A DNA stretch of 48,536 nucleotides, from NCBI GenBank assembly GCA_938040315.1, contig CALHQW010000021.1, positions 1-48,536 on the forward strand. Reading direction: 5' to 3'. The notes under the pieces are model-generated. The model did not search any database and was not told the DNA's origin. It was given only the letters and a program-made list of their open reading frames with translations. The position numbers and the translations under genes were made by a program. This DNA is from an uncultured bacterium (GTDB taxonomy: Bacteria; Hydrothermota; Tepidihabitantia; Tepidihabitantales; DTDR01). Of the stretch, positions 1 to 8,420 are shown one piece after another. Each line of letters opens with the position of its first letter. Within the stretch, counting starts at the first letter, position 1.

Positions 1-1569
1 ACACAGACGATTCAAACGAGAGGCGGTCTATTTTCTACCTTTTTAGGTAGTGTCAATCCGATTACTTCTTTACCAATTGATGGCAATTGTTATTTAGAGA
101 TGCAGGTTAATCCTTATCAACCGATGACACCGAGGATAAGAATTGTTAGTGTCGGTTATGCTTATATTGCCAAGAAGGCAGATACTGCCAATTATGCCCA
201 AAGTGCTCCTTTAACAAGACCAATTACTCCACCAATTGCTACTAATGAGATACAAGATAATGCAATAACAACTGTAAAGATTGCTGACACTAATGTAACG
301 ATGTCAAAGATTCAGCGGGCTGGTGCAACAATCGGTCAAGTCATAAAATGGAATGGCAGTCAATGGGTACCGGCAAATGATGAGGTCGGAGTAAGTGACA
401 ATGCCTGGGTAAGAGGAATACCTGATTCAGTGCTTTATACAATTAGACCACTGGGCATTTCCCGTGGTGGAGCGAACAATATGCTTTATGGTGATTATCG
501 CTATACCCATATAAATCTTGGAGAGGCTTGCACAACAGGCGCATCAGGGCAAAATTACCTCTACGCCACAGTTGCCGGCGGTTTGCGTAATAAGGCAAGC
601 AACTCGGCTGCCACAGTTGGTGGCGGCGTTTTAAATACGGCGAGCGGTGCTAATGCGACGGTTAGTGGTGGCACCCAGAACACAGCAAGCGGCTTCATGG
701 CCGCGGTTGCTGGTGGTTATATCAACGTGGCAAGCGGTCAATACGCTACGGTTGGCGGTGGCTATGTCAACACCGCAAGCGATGGGTATGCCACAGTTAG
801 CGGTGGTGGGTACAACACGGCGAGCGGCTTAGCTGCCACGGTTGCTGGTGGTGGGAACAACACAGCGAGCGGCTTAGTTGCTACGGTTGCCGGGGGCTAT
901 GCGGATACTTCTGCTGGCGAATATAGTTTTACCACCAATAACCATTCAGTAGTTCCTTCTTCTTATTCCAACTCGGCAGCGTTCAATGGTCAAGTCGCAA
1001 CCGCCTCTAATCAATTGCGTTGCGGAACACTCTCTAAAGCCGGTGGCTCTTTCACAATTGACCATCCGCTTGACCCATATAACAAAATTCTAAACCATTA
1101 CTTCATTGAAGGTCCAGAGATGCTCAATCTTTATCGCGGTAGTGTTATCCTTGACGCTTCTGGTAGAGCAGAAGTAAAATTACCTGATTACTTTTCAGCA
1201 CTCAACCGAAATCCCCATATCCAACTTACCGGAGTTGGAACATCCGATGTGTATGTGGCGGAAGATATTAAAGGTAATAGATTTGTCATTGGTGGTAAAC
1301 CAGGAATCAAAGTCTACTGGCTTGTAACTGGTGAGCGGCAGGATGTTTCTGCTGAGGTAATAAGAAGAATGATGCCGGTTGAACAATTAAAGACCGGCGA
1401 ACTTATGGGTAGAATGCTTGATGATGATTTCCTTGTTGGTTGTATGGAACAATTAGAACGAGAAGGCAAAGCAGATGGTATTAACTTCCGCACTCCAGAA
1501 GGTAGAAGACGCTATGAAGAAATGAAAAATCTACCAAAGAAATTAGAAATAAAAGAAATAGAAAGATAA
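1..1569 (+). CDS. Secreted beta-roll repeat protein, YadA-head-like (5' partial)
   Basis: The reading frame is open from base 1, so the true start lies outside the window; the first internal Met is at 100. Eight tandem 15-residue units (565-924) follow the pattern A-T-V-x-G-G-x-x-N-T-A-S-G-x-x. This resembles the left-handed parallel beta-roll head repeats of YadA-type trimeric adhesins. Before them lies a block with I-x-D-N-A-I-T-T-V-K-I-A, a motif type often seen in trimeric fibre proteins. After them comes a globular C-terminal part of about 190 residues. There is no YadA membrane-anchor barrel and no sorting tail, so it is not a classical trimeric autotransporter. The repeat region is clearly richer in G+C than the neighbouring genes. 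Function unknown; a surface or extracellular structural role is inferred from the repeat type only. Confidence 0.7.
   Translation, partial: TQTIQTRGGLFSTFLGSVNPITSLPIDGNCYLEMQVNPYQPMTPRIRIVSVGYAYIAKKADTANYAQSAPLTRPITPPIATNEIQDNAITTVKIADTNVTMSKIQRAGATIGQVIKWNGSQWVPANDEVGVSDNAWVRGIPDSVLYTIRPLGISRGGANNMLYGDYRYTHINLGEACTTGASGQNYLYATVAGGLRNKASNSAATVGGGVLNTASGANATVSGGTQNTASGFMAAVAGGYINVASGQYATVGGGYVNTASDGYATVSGGGYNTASGLAATVAGGGNNTASGLVATVAGGYADTSAGEYSFTTNNHSVVPSSYSNSAAFNGQVATASNQLRCGTLSKAGGSFTIDHPLDPYNKILNHYFIEGPEMLNLYRGSVILDASGRAEVKLPDYFSALNRNPHIQLTGVGTSDVYVAEDIKGNRFVIGGKPGIKVYWLVTGERQDVSAEVIRRMMPVEQLKTGELMGRMLDDDFLVGCMEQLEREGKADGINFRTPEGRRRYEEMKNLPKKLEIKEIER
565..924 (+). repeat. Eight tandem 45-bp coding repeats
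   Basis: Eight consecutive in-frame 45-bp units encode A-T-V-(A/S/G)-G-G-x-x-N-T-A-S-G-x-x. The first and last units are the most diverged (N-K-A-S-N and A-D-T-S-A). No unit is interrupted. The repeats vary at the DNA level in wobble positions and in the residues facing outward, so they are not freshly duplicated. Confidence 0.85.
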
Positions 1570-1578
1570 GGAGAAAAG

Positions 1579-2094
1579 ATGAGTAAGTTTAAAATTCCTT
1601 TATGTTTAATTATTTTAATTTCTTTTACTTATTCTCAATATCGTTGTGACTGGTGGGTAATAAGTGCTGGTGGCACAAGGATTGGTATTAATAATCTTTA
1701 TGTTTCTAGTTCAGTTGGTCAAGTTGCGATTGGTTTAATTAATATTCCTCTCTTATCTGCCCAGATTGGCTTTTGGGTTATTGATACTCCTTTTGTCGGA
1801 ATAAAAGAAAATCAATTTCAAAAATTTCCTTTAAAGACTGAACTACTACCAATTAAACCAAATCTAATTATTAAAAACACCCAAATCTATTATTCTTTAT
1901 CAAAAGAGTCTGATGTTTCTATCATTATTTATAATTTAAATGGCGAAGTGATAAATCGCCAATTTTTCCAAAGACAAAAACCCGGAATTTATTCCTTTAA
2001 TTTTCCGATAGATAAAATAGGAAAAGGAGTCTATTTCTTAAACTTTTCTGCCGGAGAATATAAAACAAAGCGAAAAATAATCCTTCTACATTAA
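1579..2094 (+). CDS. Small secreted protein with C-terminal sorting-like tail
   Basis: This 171-residue protein starts at an ATG preceded by AAGGAG, nine bases after the upstream gene, so the two are probably co-transcribed. The N-terminus is a signal peptide (KFKIPLCLIILISF, then a likely cleavage near residue 19). A small domain of about 60 residues follows (D-W-W-V-I-S-A-G-G ... V-G-Q-V-A-I-G), then a beta-rich C-terminus. That C-terminus carries Y-N-L-N-G-E-V and K-G-V-Y-F-L-N-F, the pattern of Por/type IX-like C-terminal sorting domains. Its specific function is not recognisable. It may be a partner or surface component of the preceding repeat protein. Confidence 0.65.
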   Translation: MSKFKIPLCLIILISFTYSQYRCDWWVISAGGTRIGINNLYVSSSVGQVAIGLINIPLLSAQIGFWVIDTPFVGIKENQFQKFPLKTELLPIKPNLIIKNTQIYYSLSKESDVSIIIYNLNGEVINRQFFQRQKPGIYSFNFPIDKIGKGVYFLNFSAGEYKTKRKIILLH

Positions 2095-2129
2095 AATAAC
2101 TTTTAACTTTAACCTAAACTAATTAGTAA

Positions 2130-2164
2130 GCCTTCCTTCATTACGAAGGGAGGCATTTTTTTAT
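2130..2164 (+). terminator. Intrinsic terminator after the 1579-2094 gene
   Basis: A 10-bp stem (arms 2130-2139 and 2145-2154, one G-U pair) with a 5-nt loop is followed by a run of seven or more T. It lies 36 bases after the stop codon and is the clearest intrinsic terminator in the window. Confidence 0.9.
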
Positions 2165-2215
2165 TTATAAGTGGATTTAGATAAATCATTTATTTCCAAT
2201 AACTTAAATTAATTT

Positions 2216-2338
2216 TTTTCCTATAAGGAAACTTTTTATTTTGATAAAATTTTATATAAATGATGTAAAATTAAATATTTAACTAATTTCAGGGTTATAG
2301 ATAGGGGGCTATCTACTATACTGCCTTGGATATGCCTT
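2216..2338 (+). repeat. Dispersed 124-bp repeat, copy A
   Basis: This intergenic segment matches the reverse complement of 36807-36930 over its whole length, with about 8 substitutions and one 1-nt gap by eye. It contains three symmetric elements: TTCCT-ATA-AGGAA at its left end, a perfect 12-bp palindrome TTAAATATTTAA at 2271-2282, and AGATAG-GGGG-CTATCT near 2299-2314. It sits between the terminator of the upstream gene and the stop codon of the convergent metalloprotease gene. No coding potential is apparent. Confidence 0.85.
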
Positions 2339-2343
2339 TATCT

Positions 2344-4422
2344 TTAATTAACTATTAATAATTTTCTAAAAATCTTTCTTTCTTTTATTAAAAGATAGTA
2401 AATGCCTTTCTTTAATTTTTTATTATTAACATTCTTTCCGGTAATATCAAATATTTCTACATCTTTGTTTTCTTTAATGATATCAGTAATAAATTCTTCT
2501 TTTTCTTCTATTGCTGGTAGAGTAACATAGAAGGTTTCTTCTTTTTTATCGTTATTTGGGTTCATATCGTTTGCTAAGAGGGTAGAGCATTGAGCAACAT
2601 ATTGACCGGTATCCGAAGCATACCAAGAGGAATCAAAGGTAACATCTATTTCATTATTGGCACTGATGGCTATTCTTTTCTCGGTTTGCCAGTTATCTAT
2701 CTTAAAGAGGATATTAAACTCCTCTCTTAAATTGCCAAAATTTTTTACCCTTACCTTTGGAAAAATATAACTACCTTGGCTAACATAGCCTCTTGGTTCA
2801 ATTATTCTCAATACCGAAACATCTCTAACCCTCACAAAGACTCTTCCTTCTTTGTAATTATTTTGTGGTCTTTCATCATTGGTAAGTAAAGTGGTGCATT
2901 TGTAATATTGATAGTTTCTTCCTTTTAAGGTGCAAGGGTTAAAATAGATGGTTTGGGTATCATTCGGATTTAAAGTAATTCTCTTTATATCCGTATAAAA
3001 ATCACCGCAGGTTAGTTTTATCTGGAAATTCTCTTGAAATTGACCATAATTTTTTATTAAGGCATTAGGATAGATAACGGAATTGGAATCGCCGATATTG
3101 GGAAATCCCGAAATCCTTTCAACACCAATATCATGTAAAATTCTTATATTTGCTTGGTAATTGAAATTTAGTTGATAGCCAATCCCAAATTCCCAATGGG
3201 CAACAATTGGTATTAAAGTAAAATTATTTTCAAATCGCCAATCAAAGGAATCATTTCCTTGTGCCTGATTATTTAAATTTATCTCGTAAATTCGTGGCTG
3301 GGAAGTTTGATAGCCAATAACGATTGCCTTCCAATTGAAACCATCATCACCATCAAAAGAGATAAAAAATTTACCACCACCATTAACAAATTGGATATAA
3401 TCACAACCACCCGGCACACAAGGTTCATAAGATATGGAATTTCCCGAAGCCGGATAGGAATTGTGGGTTCTCATTATTGAAACACTGGGCCATAAATTGC
3501 CTTCTTTAAAAAATCTTGTCGTATCGGCACGATTACCAGTAAAATATCGCCAAATTCCATACTCCTTTAAGGCATCATTCAAAGAAGAGTTATAGAAATT
3601 TCTTAAAACATAATCAAAACCTTCTAAGGTATTATTGCCAATAATCTCTCCTTGTCTTTGCCAAATTTTCCTTAAACAATCTCTATCATATCTATCTTCT
3701 AAAAACATTGCCCAAATTCCTCCGGCATATTGGAAAAGGCCACCTTGGATAAAAGTATTGATTGGATAATAGGGAGTTGTTAAAGGTCCCGGCGAACTTG
3801 ATAGGTAACCAAGATAACTATTGACATCTTCAAAACAGACATCTTCCATCCAGGTAGCAGTATTCTCATACCAGAAATTATCTTCCCGACTACTAAAACG
3901 AAATTGTAAAGCATGATTAAACTCATGGGCACAGACAATTTTTAAAAAACCATTAATACTTAAATTGTTAGCAATCGCAATATAAGAAGTCGCACCATTC
4001 GGGTAAGGATTGGGATAATTATATTCGGGCGCACAATAACCAGCAATTCCACTAGGCATCGCGTGGATATAGACATCAAACCGATCATCACCGCCTAAGC
4101 CATAATCAGGTGGTGGTGGCGGCCAATTTAAAGTATCAACCTGTTTTGCCCAAGAATAACTAATATAATTGGCAACCGATTCGGCATAAGTTCGACTAAC
4201 TGCGTGTTGACCAGTTCTCGTGTAATGAACCCGAAACCTTTCACGCTCAATAAACTCTTCATTGGGTAAACTTGGCCTTTGTAATTTTTCACCTTTTTGG
4301 AATTCTAATAATGCGGGAATGGTATAACACCAATCACCAGTAGGTCTCGCAATCTCCTTTGCTTTAATTTCTAAAATAAATAAAAAATTAAATAAAATTA
4401 TTAAAATAAAATTTTTCCTCAT
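2344..4422 (-). CDS. Secreted gluzincin-type zinc metalloprotease with sorting tail
   Basis: This 692-residue protein has a signal peptide (about 1-21) and a zinc-protease core with HEFNH at about residues 166-170. A downstream E-N-T-A-T-W-M-E-D helix could supply the third zinc ligand (gluzincin layout). The layout resembles the MXAN_6640-type putative metalloproteases. Residues of about 420-650 look like two CARDB/APHP-type beta-sandwich domains (D-I-G-V-E-R-I ... N-Y-G and D-V-S-V-L-R-I ... N-F-G). The end carries I-F-D-I-T-G-K ... K-G-I-Y-Y-L, a Por/type IX-like tail. It probably degrades extracellular protein. It has its own promoter (-10 at 4429-4434) 6 nt before the ATG, so its mRNA would be leaderless. 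Confidence 0.8.
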   Translation of the reverse strand: MRKNFILIILFNFLFILEIKAKEIARPTGDWCYTIPALLEFQKGEKLQRPSLPNEEFIERERFRVHYTRTGQHAVSRTYAESVANYISYSWAKQVDTLNWPPPPPDYGLGGDDRFDVYIHAMPSGIAGYCAPEYNYPNPYPNGATSYIAIANNLSINGFLKIVCAHEFNHALQFRFSSREDNFWYENTATWMEDVCFEDVNSYLGYLSSSPGPLTTPYYPINTFIQGGLFQYAGGIWAMFLEDRYDRDCLRKIWQRQGEIIGNNTLEGFDYVLRNFYNSSLNDALKEYGIWRYFTGNRADTTRFFKEGNLWPSVSIMRTHNSYPASGNSISYEPCVPGGCDYIQFVNGGGKFFISFDGDDGFNWKAIVIGYQTSQPRIYEINLNNQAQGNDSFDWRFENNFTLIPIVAHWEFGIGYQLNFNYQANIRILHDIGVERISGFPNIGDSNSVIYPNALIKNYGQFQENFQIKLTCGDFYTDIKRITLNPNDTQTIYFNPCTLKGRNYQYYKCTTLLTNDERPQNNYKEGRVFVRVRDVSVLRIIEPRGYVSQGSYIFPKVRVKNFGNLREEFNILFKIDNWQTEKRIAISANNEIDVTFDSSWYASDTGQYVAQCSTLLANDMNPNNDKKEETFYVTLPAIEEKEEFITDIIKENKDVEIFDITGKNVNNKKLKKGIYYLLIKERKIFRKLLIVN

Positions 4423-4428
4423 AAAGAT

Positions 4429-4456
4429 AGTATAATAAAAAAATTTGAAATTACAA
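4429..4456 (-). promoter_or_regulatory. Promoter of the metalloprotease gene
   Basis: On the minus strand TTGTAA (4451-4456), a 16-nt spacer and TATACT (4429-4434) precede the ATG by 6 nt. This predicts a transcript starting at or next to the start codon. Confidence 0.6.
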
Positions 4457-6247
4457 TTAAAATTTAATTAGCCAGTTTAACCTTTTTTCGTTATAAAATT
4501 CATCAAAAAATCTAATATTTAAAAGAAAACTCTCTTTTGTTATTTCTAAAAGGAATTCCTCTTCCTTATCATCAAAGATACCATCTAAAGGAAGGATTTT
4601 CTCCTCTTTTTCATTGTCAATAGAATAAAAAAATCCCTTAATTATTGATAAGGAATCGGTAATCTTTATTTTTATTTGGTAGCCCTCTTTTTTCTTATAT
4701 TTCTCAAAATAAACCAATTTTGGTGGTGTATTATCAATTAAAAACTCCTGGGAGATAATGGAATCTCTTAAAACCTCCTTTTCTGTTTGGGTTATTTCAT
4801 CACTCGTAATTAATTTTATTTTATAATAGCCATCGGGTAAGATTCTACTATCCAACCTATATTCATTCTCTTTTATCTCTTTTGCTAATAGAAACCAATT
4901 TTTATCATCTTTTATTTGGTAATATAAATTATGGATTAAGGAATCGTTATTTGGATCAGAAGCCTCATATTTTATTATTTTTATTTTTGGGTTTTCTGAA
5001 TCGGTTTCAATATTGATGGTTTTTATCTTTGGTGGTTGGTTAAGGTTTTTATAAAAATAGCGGATTTTTTTTAAAATTGGACTCTCTTTACCTTTCTCCC
5101 TTTTTAATTTTATTAAATATTGAAAATAACGGTTTTCTGGGCTTACTATTTTACCATTTTTTAATTTTTCCAATTTTGACCAACTTTCATCAATAAGGTT
5201 ATTACTGCCACTTCTCGTATAAACTTCGTAAGAAGTAAATAGTGGTAAGTAACTTATAATTTCCATTTTACCAAATTGGGAGATAAATTTTAAATCAATA
5301 ATTGGTGAAGAATAGTTTCCTTCTTTTGCCAATTCTTCTTTTAGTCTATATATTTTTGGCAAATAACCAGTGGCTAAATAAATCTCTTTTTCATAAAGTA
5401 AAATTTTTGTTATCGCCTCACTGTCAAAACCATAAATTAAATAGTAATTCTTTTCGGGAATAATTTTATAGAGAACTTCCTCACTACCAGAGACAAATAG
5501 GGTTTCCTTTTTTATTGCCAAAGAAAATAGTGTTGAGCAAGGAAAAGAAAAGATTTCCTTTAATTCCTTTTTTATTTTGTCAAAAGAATATAAAGAAGGC
5601 ATCTTTTTAGTAGAGTTGGTAATGAAATATAAAATCTTATCTTTTATCACAATATCTTTAATCTCCTCTTCTTCACACTTTAAAAGGAGTTTTAAATCCT
5701 TTGGGTTATTAATGGGCAGAGAATAAAGATAGCCTTTTGGTGAGGTGCCAATATATAAAGTCTCCCTTTCTAAATTTAAGGCAGAGATATTCTCGTCAGG
5801 AATTTCTTGCAATACTTTCTCTTCTTTGCCAATCTGATAGAGGATTGCTGGATAAGAAGTTCCGAGATAGATATTTTTATCATCAAAGACCATTTTTAAG
5901 ATATTACTTGCCGGAATCTTATATTTCTTTATTATTCTATTATCTTTCCATTGAAAAATTAAACTTTCTGGTGAGACACCAAAATAGAGATATTCACCAG
6001 CAGTAGTTAAAGCAAAGATACTTCCTTCTTTTTCTTCATAAATTATCTTCTCATTATGATAGACCTTATTGCCCGTCGTTAAAAAAATTCCTTTCTTAGT
6101 GACAGAAAAATCATAGATAAAATTTCCCTCTACTTCTAAAACCTCTTCAATTTCTGGTGAGAGATAAATCATTGAATCCTTATCAATCATTATTTGAAAA
6201 TTTTTTTCCTGATTTAAAAGAAATAATAGAAATATTAAAATTTTCAT
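4457..6247 (-). CDS. Secreted beta-propeller protein with C-terminal Ig-like region
   Basis: This 596-residue protein has a short hydrophobic N-terminus (signal peptide). Repeating propeller-like blades follow (patterns such as Y-L-Y-F-G-V-S-P, I-Y-L-G-T-S-Y-P, L-Y-I-G-T-S-P-K-G), up to about residue 330. The C-terminal half has beta-sandwich features (A-S-D-P-N-N-D-S, D-N-T-P-P-K-L), like fibronectin or Ig-type extracellular domains. A good Shine-Dalgarno (AAGGAGG) precedes the ATG. The start overlaps the stop of the S55 peptidase gene by 4 nt, indicating translational coupling. The exact function is unknown; it could be a substrate or partner of the upstream peptidase. Confidence 0.6.
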   Translation of the reverse strand: MKILIFLLFLLNQEKNFQIMIDKDSMIYLSPEIEEVLEVEGNFIYDFSVTKKGIFLTTGNKVYHNEKIIYEEKEGSIFALTTAGEYLYFGVSPESLIFQWKDNRIIKKYKIPASNILKMVFDDKNIYLGTSYPAILYQIGKEEKVLQEIPDENISALNLERETLYIGTSPKGYLYSLPINNPKDLKLLLKCEEEEIKDIVIKDKILYFITNSTKKMPSLYSFDKIKKELKEIFSFPCSTLFSLAIKKETLFVSGSEEVLYKIIPEKNYYLIYGFDSEAITKILLYEKEIYLATGYLPKIYRLKEELAKEGNYSSPIIDLKFISQFGKMEIISYLPLFTSYEVYTRSGSNNLIDESWSKLEKLKNGKIVSPENRYFQYLIKLKREKGKESPILKKIRYFYKNLNQPPKIKTINIETDSENPKIKIIKYEASDPNNDSLIHNLYYQIKDDKNWFLLAKEIKENEYRLDSRILPDGYYKIKLITSDEITQTEKEVLRDSIISQEFLIDNTPPKLVYFEKYKKKEGYQIKIKITDSLSIIKGFFYSIDNEKEEKILPLDGIFDDKEEEFLLEITKESFLLNIRFFDEFYNEKRLNWLIKF

Positions 6248-7875
6248 TTTTCCTCCTTAACTTCCAAAGTTAAAATTTTGGAATTGGTGATAAAATAATC
6301 AAAATCTTCTTCCTTTTCATAATGAATAGTAAAAGGAGAGGTTTCCGAAAAACTTCTTTTCTTTAATCTTCTTAAAGATAACGGTAGCGAATAGCCAAGG
6401 TCTTTTAAAAATATTCCTTCTCCTTGCGAGTAGATTGCTAATTTTAATAAATTTCCCCTTTTTCTTTTTTTAATATTTTCCAAAATTTTATTAAAAGATT
6501 TCTCCTCTTTTAGTGGAAAGAGATTATAAAATTCATCAGGATTACCAACAAAAAGAGAGTATTGAGCAGGTGAGAGATTAATTTTTAAAATAAAATCCTT
6601 ATCAAAGATTTTGCCTTGAAAATCTTGGAAGGTAATTTTGATTTTTAACTCATCCTTGGAGAGAAGAATTGTTTTGTTTAAAGTTATCTCGAAAATTTTT
6701 ACCGCCTTCTTTTCTTTTAAAATCTCACTTTCAATCTCACAATCCTTTATTTCTACTTTTTCTAAGGGGTTTTCTAAGATAGTTTTTAAATCGCTATAAA
6801 AATCATAAATTTCCCAACTTTTTGGTTCATCAGAGAGAGTTATTTTTTCATAGATAAATTCCTCTTCTCGATCTTTTAAAGAAAATCTCAACTTTATTCG
6901 ATTTTTGATGGTATAATTTAAAAGGGTTTGAGAAAGGAAAGAGGAATAGGAAGAAGATAAGCAGATGGGTAAGAAGAAAGGAATTAGTTTATAATGATAA
7001 CCAATCTCATAATTAAAGATTTCCTTTTTATTATTATCTCTTATTTTTATTCTTACTGGAATTTTCTTTCCTTTTTTATTTAAAACTCCTTTTATTCCTG
7101 TTTGGTAATCATAATTAATAAGGCCGATTTCTTTTATTGGTGAGAAGAGTTTAAAGGAATTATCGTAGGCGGGCATCACACAATGGATTTTTCCTAAGAC
7201 TAATGGCAGTTCTAATTCGCCAAAATTAAATAAGGGATGACCAAAAGCATAAATGGTATCTTGATTAATATAAGTTAAAGTGCCAATGGCGGCTGCTTTT
7301 AAATCACCATCAATAAAGGTGGCACCAATTGCATAACCCAAGGAAGGTTTTATTTCGGTATCTTTCTTTTCACTTTTTCCCATTGGTAAAAATAGGGGCT
7401 TAATATTTTCTGGAAAGATTTGTTTTAAAAGTTCAATTGCCTTTTTATCTAAGTTATTACTCAAAGCGATGGGAAGGGTGAAATTTTTTATTGGTAAATT
7501 TCTTCCTTTGGGAAAACTTTCCGGATAAAGCATTTCGTAGATGGGAGTGATACCGCAGATTGGTTCTTTTTGAAATTCCCAGGCATAGGCAACTGCTCCA
7601 ATTAACTTATTATTTATAAATACCGGACTTCCCGACATACCACTCACCACGCCACTATTTTCTAAATTCTGCTTTGATAGTCGGGCAATAATTAAATTTC
7701 TTTTTGGCTCAATATCTTTCATAATATCAATAATTTCACATTCAAAAGTATCGGGTAAAATTTCCGAAAAAGTAGAAAGGCCATAACCTTTCATTTTTGG
7801 TTTGATACTATCTAAATCCATTATTGAGATATTAAATATTAATAAAAATATTAAAACTGCCAATTTTTCCCCCAT
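6244..7875 (-). CDS. S55 (SpoIVB-like) serine peptidase
   Basis: This 543-residue protein starts with a hydrophobic signal or anchor (about 1-20) and then M-K-G-Y-G-L-S-T-F. The S55 signature G-M-S-G-S-P-V-F follows around residues 79-86, with the likely nucleophile Ser81, and then G-A-V-A-Y-A-W and G-I-T-P-I. SpoIVB itself cleaves a partner in the sporulation sigma-K pathway. Members in non-sporulating phyla have no assigned substrate, and nothing here suggests sporulation. Its start lies 25 nt inside the end of the nitroreductase gene, and its stop overlaps the next gene by 4 nt. The last 200 residues are not recognisable. Confidence 0.8.
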   Translation of the reverse strand: MGEKLAVLIFLLIFNISIMDLDSIKPKMKGYGLSTFSEILPDTFECEIIDIMKDIEPKRNLIIARLSKQNLENSGVVSGMSGSPVFINNKLIGAVAYAWEFQKEPICGITPIYEMLYPESFPKGRNLPIKNFTLPIALSNNLDKKAIELLKQIFPENIKPLFLPMGKSEKKDTEIKPSLGYAIGATFIDGDLKAAAIGTLTYINQDTIYAFGHPLFNFGELELPLVLGKIHCVMPAYDNSFKLFSPIKEIGLINYDYQTGIKGVLNKKGKKIPVRIKIRDNNKKEIFNYEIGYHYKLIPFFLPICLSSSYSSFLSQTLLNYTIKNRIKLRFSLKDREEEFIYEKITLSDEPKSWEIYDFYSDLKTILENPLEKVEIKDCEIESEILKEKKAVKIFEITLNKTILLSKDELKIKITFQDFQGKIFDKDFILKINLSPAQYSLFVGNPDEFYNLFPLKEEKSFNKILENIKKRKRGNLLKLAIYSQGEGIFLKDLGYSLPLSLRRLKKRSFSETSPFTIHYEKEEDFDYFITNSKILTLEVKEEK

Positions 7876-8420
7876 TCATTTAAGAAAACAAACTCTTTCA
7901 ACTCCTTTCTTTTTTTGCTTTGGGCAAAGGTTTTAATTGCTTTTCCGAAAATATTCTCTTCCTTGGGATAACCCAATGGTGTCAAGGCAATAATTCGCCA
8001 ATCCTTTGGAATTTTTAATAACTCTTTTAAATATTCTTCATCAAAGGCACCAATCCAGCAGGTGCCTAAACCTAAGGCAGTGGCCGCTAATATTAAATGT
8101 TCCATCGCAATGGCACAATCAACTAAAAAATAATCAAGACCCGCACGACTGCCCGATAGTTCTCTTTTAGAAACTAAAGCAATAATTACCGGCGCCTTTT
8201 TTAAAAAGATATTAATATTTAAAGTTAATGGTCGGAATTGGGAAATTTTTTTTATTAACTCTTTATCTTTGACGACAATAAAATACCAGGGTTGCCGATT
8301 TTGCCAAGAAGGTGCTTTTTGTGCTGCTTCTAAGATTTTATTTATCTTCTCATCTTCCACTTCTTTATCCGAAAAGTTTCTTACCGAATAGCGGGAATTG
8401 ATAACTTCAAAAAAGTCCAT
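7851..8420 (-). CDS. Nitroreductase-family FMN oxidoreductase
   Basis: This 189-residue protein has the nitroreductase N-terminus (S-R-Y-S-V-R-N-F and A-P-S-W-Q-N-R-Q-P-W) that contacts FMN. The later A-A-T-A-L-G-L-G-T-C-W-I-G segment is typical of the fold. These enzymes transfer hydride from NAD(P)H to varied acceptors, and the substrate cannot be told from sequence. The ATG overlaps the stop codon of lepB by one base (TAATG), so it is translated from the lepB transcript. Confidence 0.85.
   Translation of the reverse strand: MDFFEVINSRYSVRNFSDKEVEDEKINKILEAAQKAPSWQNRQPWYFIVVKDKELIKKISQFRPLTLNINIFLKKAPVIIALVSKRELSGSRAGLDYFLVDCAIAMEHLILAATALGLGTCWIGAFDEEYLKELLKIPKDWRIIALTPLGYPKEENIFGKAIKTFAQSKKRKELKEFVFLNEWGKNWQF

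Noticed and set aside
565-924. CRISPR-like array from regular repeats
   Set aside because: The repeats are in-frame coding units of 45 bp without spacers; no CRISPR array or cas gene was seen anywhere in the window.
6244-7875. Sporulation operon
   Set aside because: The S55 peptidase has no sporulation neighbours (no spoIVA, spo0A or sigma factors), and the family is known in non-sporulating phyla.
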